Below, in pieces: positions 14,232 through 15,701 of a stretch of 15,701 bases of DNA. A program made the position numbers and the translations under genes. The first letter of the stretch is position 1. Every line of letters starts with the position of its first letter. Location of the stretch: the NCBI GenBank assembly GCA_900552605.1, contig USAR01000009.1:1-15701 (forward strand), read 5' to 3'. Below the pieces are notes generated by a model, which worked only from the letters and a program-made list of their open reading frames with translations, made no database searches and was not told the DNA's origin. This DNA comes from an uncultured Oscillospiraceae bacterium (lineage in GTDB: Bacteria > Bacillota > Clostridia > Oscillospirales > Acutalibacteraceae).

Positions 14232-15347
14232 ATGAAAAAACGAGGAATCATAACCACTGTCTGCTTTTTGCTTATTTTGTGTTTCTTCACTCTCGGCAGC
14301 CTTTTTGTGCCGGATCGCGATTTTTCAGCCGAGGAAAACCGACCGCTCACCGTTTTCCCAAAGCTGAGTGTTAAAGGTGTGCTCTCGGGCGAGGCTCAGC
14401 AAAAAATCAATGATTATTTTTCCGATCAGCTCATTCTTCGCAACACCTGCATAAGCGCAAAGACCATTTTGCAAAAGGCAACGGGCAAGCGAGATATAGG
14501 CGGTGTTTACCTTTGCAGAAACAAGTTTTACATTGAAAAAATTACCGAGGATTCTCTTGAAAGCGAGGTTTTTGCACGCAATATAAGCTCGATAGAGCAG
14601 TTTATGACAACAAATAAAAGCCTGTTTTCCGGCAATATGAAGGTGCTTGCGGCACCGGCGCCGGAGGAGGTGCTGTCGTCGCTATTGCCGAAAGCCGCAC
14701 CTGTTTTTAATGCGGAGCAAAAGCGAAAAATACTAAAGTCGCAGCTTGGCGAAAGTTTTATTGATTCATTCGACGATTTTTCAAACAGCAAGGACCCGGA
14801 GCAGCTTTTCTATAAAACCGACCACCACTGGACAACTCTCGGCGCAAAAATCGCATATGAAAGCTACTGCGCCGCAATAAAAACAAATCCTGCCGAAATA
14901 AAGCTGAAAACCGTTGCAAGAGATTTTCGCGGAACGCTGTATTCAAAGGTGCTCGACCCGTTTTCGGCATATGATACCATAAGCTCGGCAGACACTGTGA
15001 GCAGCGCAAAGCTTAAGGTCGGCGAAAAACAATACGACTCGATCTTCAACGCCGCCGCTCTTAAAACCAAGGATAAATACGAATACTTTTTATACGGCAA
15101 TCACGCCGTGGCGGAAATTACAGGCGGCAAGGGCAACAAAAAGCTGCTTGTTGTTAAGGACTCTTATGCCAACTGTATGGTGCCGATGCTGCTTAATAAT
15201 TACGGCAGCATAACGCTTGTTGACACAAGGTATTTTACAGGCTCTTTAAAGGAGATCGCAAAAAGCGGCAACTACGATGACTTTTTGGTTTTGTTCAGTC
15301 TTAAAGGTCTCTTAACGGAAACCACGCTGCCGATAATCAATGCGTGA
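14232..15347 (+). CDS. DHHW family protein, AlgX/AlgJ-like extracytoplasmic acyltransferase or esterase
   Basis: 371 residues with an N-terminal membrane anchor or signal (MKKRGIITTVCFLLILCFF). The hallmark is TDHHWT with D197 and H199, and VKDSYAN carries Ser311; these correspond to the Asp-His and Ser of the SGNH-like triad in AlgX/AlgJ, so the protein is probably catalytically competent. It would take the acyl group exported by the MBOAT partner and place it on a surface glycan (inference from the AlgI-AlgJ-AlgX model). An in-frame GTG at 14223 directly abuts the ribosome binding site AAGGGGG (14216-14222), so ATG 14232, nine bases after it, is the better start. It is in one operon with the MBOAT gene and ends the unit. 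Confidence 0.9.
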   Translation: MKKRGIITTVCFLLILCFFTLGSLFVPDRDFSAEENRPLTVFPKLSVKGVLSGEAQQKINDYFSDQLILRNTCISAKTILQKATGKRDIGGVYLCRNKFYIEKITEDSLESEVFARNISSIEQFMTTNKSLFSGNMKVLAAPAPEEVLSSLLPKAAPVFNAEQKRKILKSQLGESFIDSFDDFSNSKDPEQLFYKTDHHWTTLGAKIAYESYCAAIKTNPAEIKLKTVARDFRGTLYSKVLDPFSAYDTISSADTVSSAKLKVGEKQYDSIFNAAALKTKDKYEYFLYGNHAVAEITGGKGNKKLLVVKDSYANCMVPMLLNNYGSITLVDTRYFTGSLKEIAKSGNYDDFLVLFSLKGLLTETTLPIINA

Positions 15348-15402
15348 AACCTTAAAAGCTTAAGAGCTTTTGCAAAAAAATATAATGTGGTGCAGAGGAT
15401 AA

Positions 15403-15457
15403 AGCCGCAGTGCCGAGCGCGCAGCGGAACGCTGCTGTGCCAAGCGCGCGGCGCGGT
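15403..15457. repeat. GC-rich intergenic repeat, copy 1
   Basis: Begins AGCCGCAGTGC and ends in a 22-base block (15436-15457) that is identical in copy 2. Between these is a perfect hairpin GCAGCG-GAA-CGCTGC (15421-15435). Outer bases GCCGC (15404-15408) can pair with GCGGC (15448-15452), giving a two-level stem. Confidence 0.8.
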
Positions 15458-15493
15458 TACCCTGTTTCTTGGTTGTTGCTAAAAAACTCGGGC

Positions 15494-15546
15494 AGCCGCA
15501 GTGCGAAGTCGCAAGCGACAGCTTTGTGCCAAGCGCGCGGCGCGGT
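15494..15546. repeat. GC-rich intergenic repeat, copy 2
   Basis: Same start AGCCGCAGTGC and same 22-base end block (15525-15546) as copy 1, shifted by about 90 bases. The inner hairpin is present but built from different bases: GTCGC-AA-GCGAC (15508-15519). Outer GCCGC (15495-15499) again faces GCGGC (15537-15541). The pattern of changed sequence with kept pairing suggests that structure matters. Confidence 0.8.
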
Positions 15547-15701
15547 AATGCAAGCTTAGATGTTAAGGCACGGTTGAAGTCGCACATCCAAGCTATGCAT
15601 CTGTCTGCCGAAACCGTGCAGCTCAAAGCCGCCAAACAGCGTGCGCCAAAGCCTGCGCCGCGGCGCAACCGTTTTTTTGCAAGCAGCGCGATAATAATTT
15701 A

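Larger units (their letters stand above)
15348..15701. other. Gene-free right edge with GC-rich repeats
   Basis: 354 bases without a convincing gene. A hairpin AAAAGCT-TAAG-AGCTTTT (15354-15371) sits seven bases after the DHHW stop and could act as a weak terminator, though no T tract follows it. The rest is dominated by two copies of a GC-rich repeat (15403-15457 and 15494-15546). An open frame on the minus strand (15360-15668, 102 codons) is an artefact of the repeat composition: Arg/Ala/Leu-rich, no family, no ribosome binding site. Confidence 0.65.

Noticed and set aside
15403..15546. Repeats considered as a CRISPR array
   Set aside because: Only two imperfect copies with internal hairpins of different sequence, and no cas genes nearby.
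15360..15668. 102-codon minus-strand frame at the right edge
   Set aside because: Runs through both copies of the GC-rich repeat and translates into Arg/Ala-rich low-complexity sequence without a ribosome binding site.

Overview
The window reads as chromosomal DNA of a Gram-positive, probably spore-forming member of the Clostridia (Oscillospiraceae/Ruminococcaceae-like). This is inferred from gene content: a class B sortase, PASTA repeats, a SpoIID-type protein, a DUF4358 lipoprotein, an MBOAT/DHHW pair and a cysteine desulfurase beside a rhodanese-less ThiI. Clear Shine-Dalgarno sites and a sigma-A type promoter agree. No species can be named. All ten confident genes are on the + strand.

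Left part (1-2861): about 250 bases without a convincing gene, then a good promoter (253-281) and a structured leader, then a cysteine desulfurase and thiI, a sulfur-relay pair for tRNA thiolation and thiazole synthesis.

Centre (2903-9408), the most unusual part: two adjacent giant membrane proteins. The first is an uninterrupted 1243-residue polypeptide joining a complete cytosolic CinA, a long disordered linker, one membrane helix, an extracytoplasmic class B sortase with intact His/Cys/Arg, three PASTA repeats and a Ser/Lys tail. The second (912 residues) has a disordered cytosolic N-terminus, one membrane helix, a sortase-B-like domain that has lost its catalytic residues, three PASTA repeats and a SpoIID lytic transglycosylase domain. 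The shared order (helix, sortase fold, three PASTA) suggests duplication of one module, with one copy kept active and tied to CinA and the other turned into a pseudo-enzyme tied to a peptidoglycan-cutting domain. I know of no described system of this kind; it is my main candidate for something new.

Right part (9550-15347): a small membrane protein of the COG2426 family and a D-2-hydroxyacid dehydrogenase, then a terminator. Next comes a unit with a secreted SGNH hydrolase and a DUF4358 lipoprotein, preceded by a WalR-box-like direct repeat and closed by a long hairpin. An MBOAT acyltransferase and a DHHW (AlgX/AlgJ-like) protein follow, together resembling a surface-glycan O-acylation module.

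The GC-rich intergenic regions (1-60, 318-342, 11147-11200, 15403-15546) share short palindromic motifs and look like a dispersed small-repeat family. The last 354 bases hold repeats and no convincing gene.
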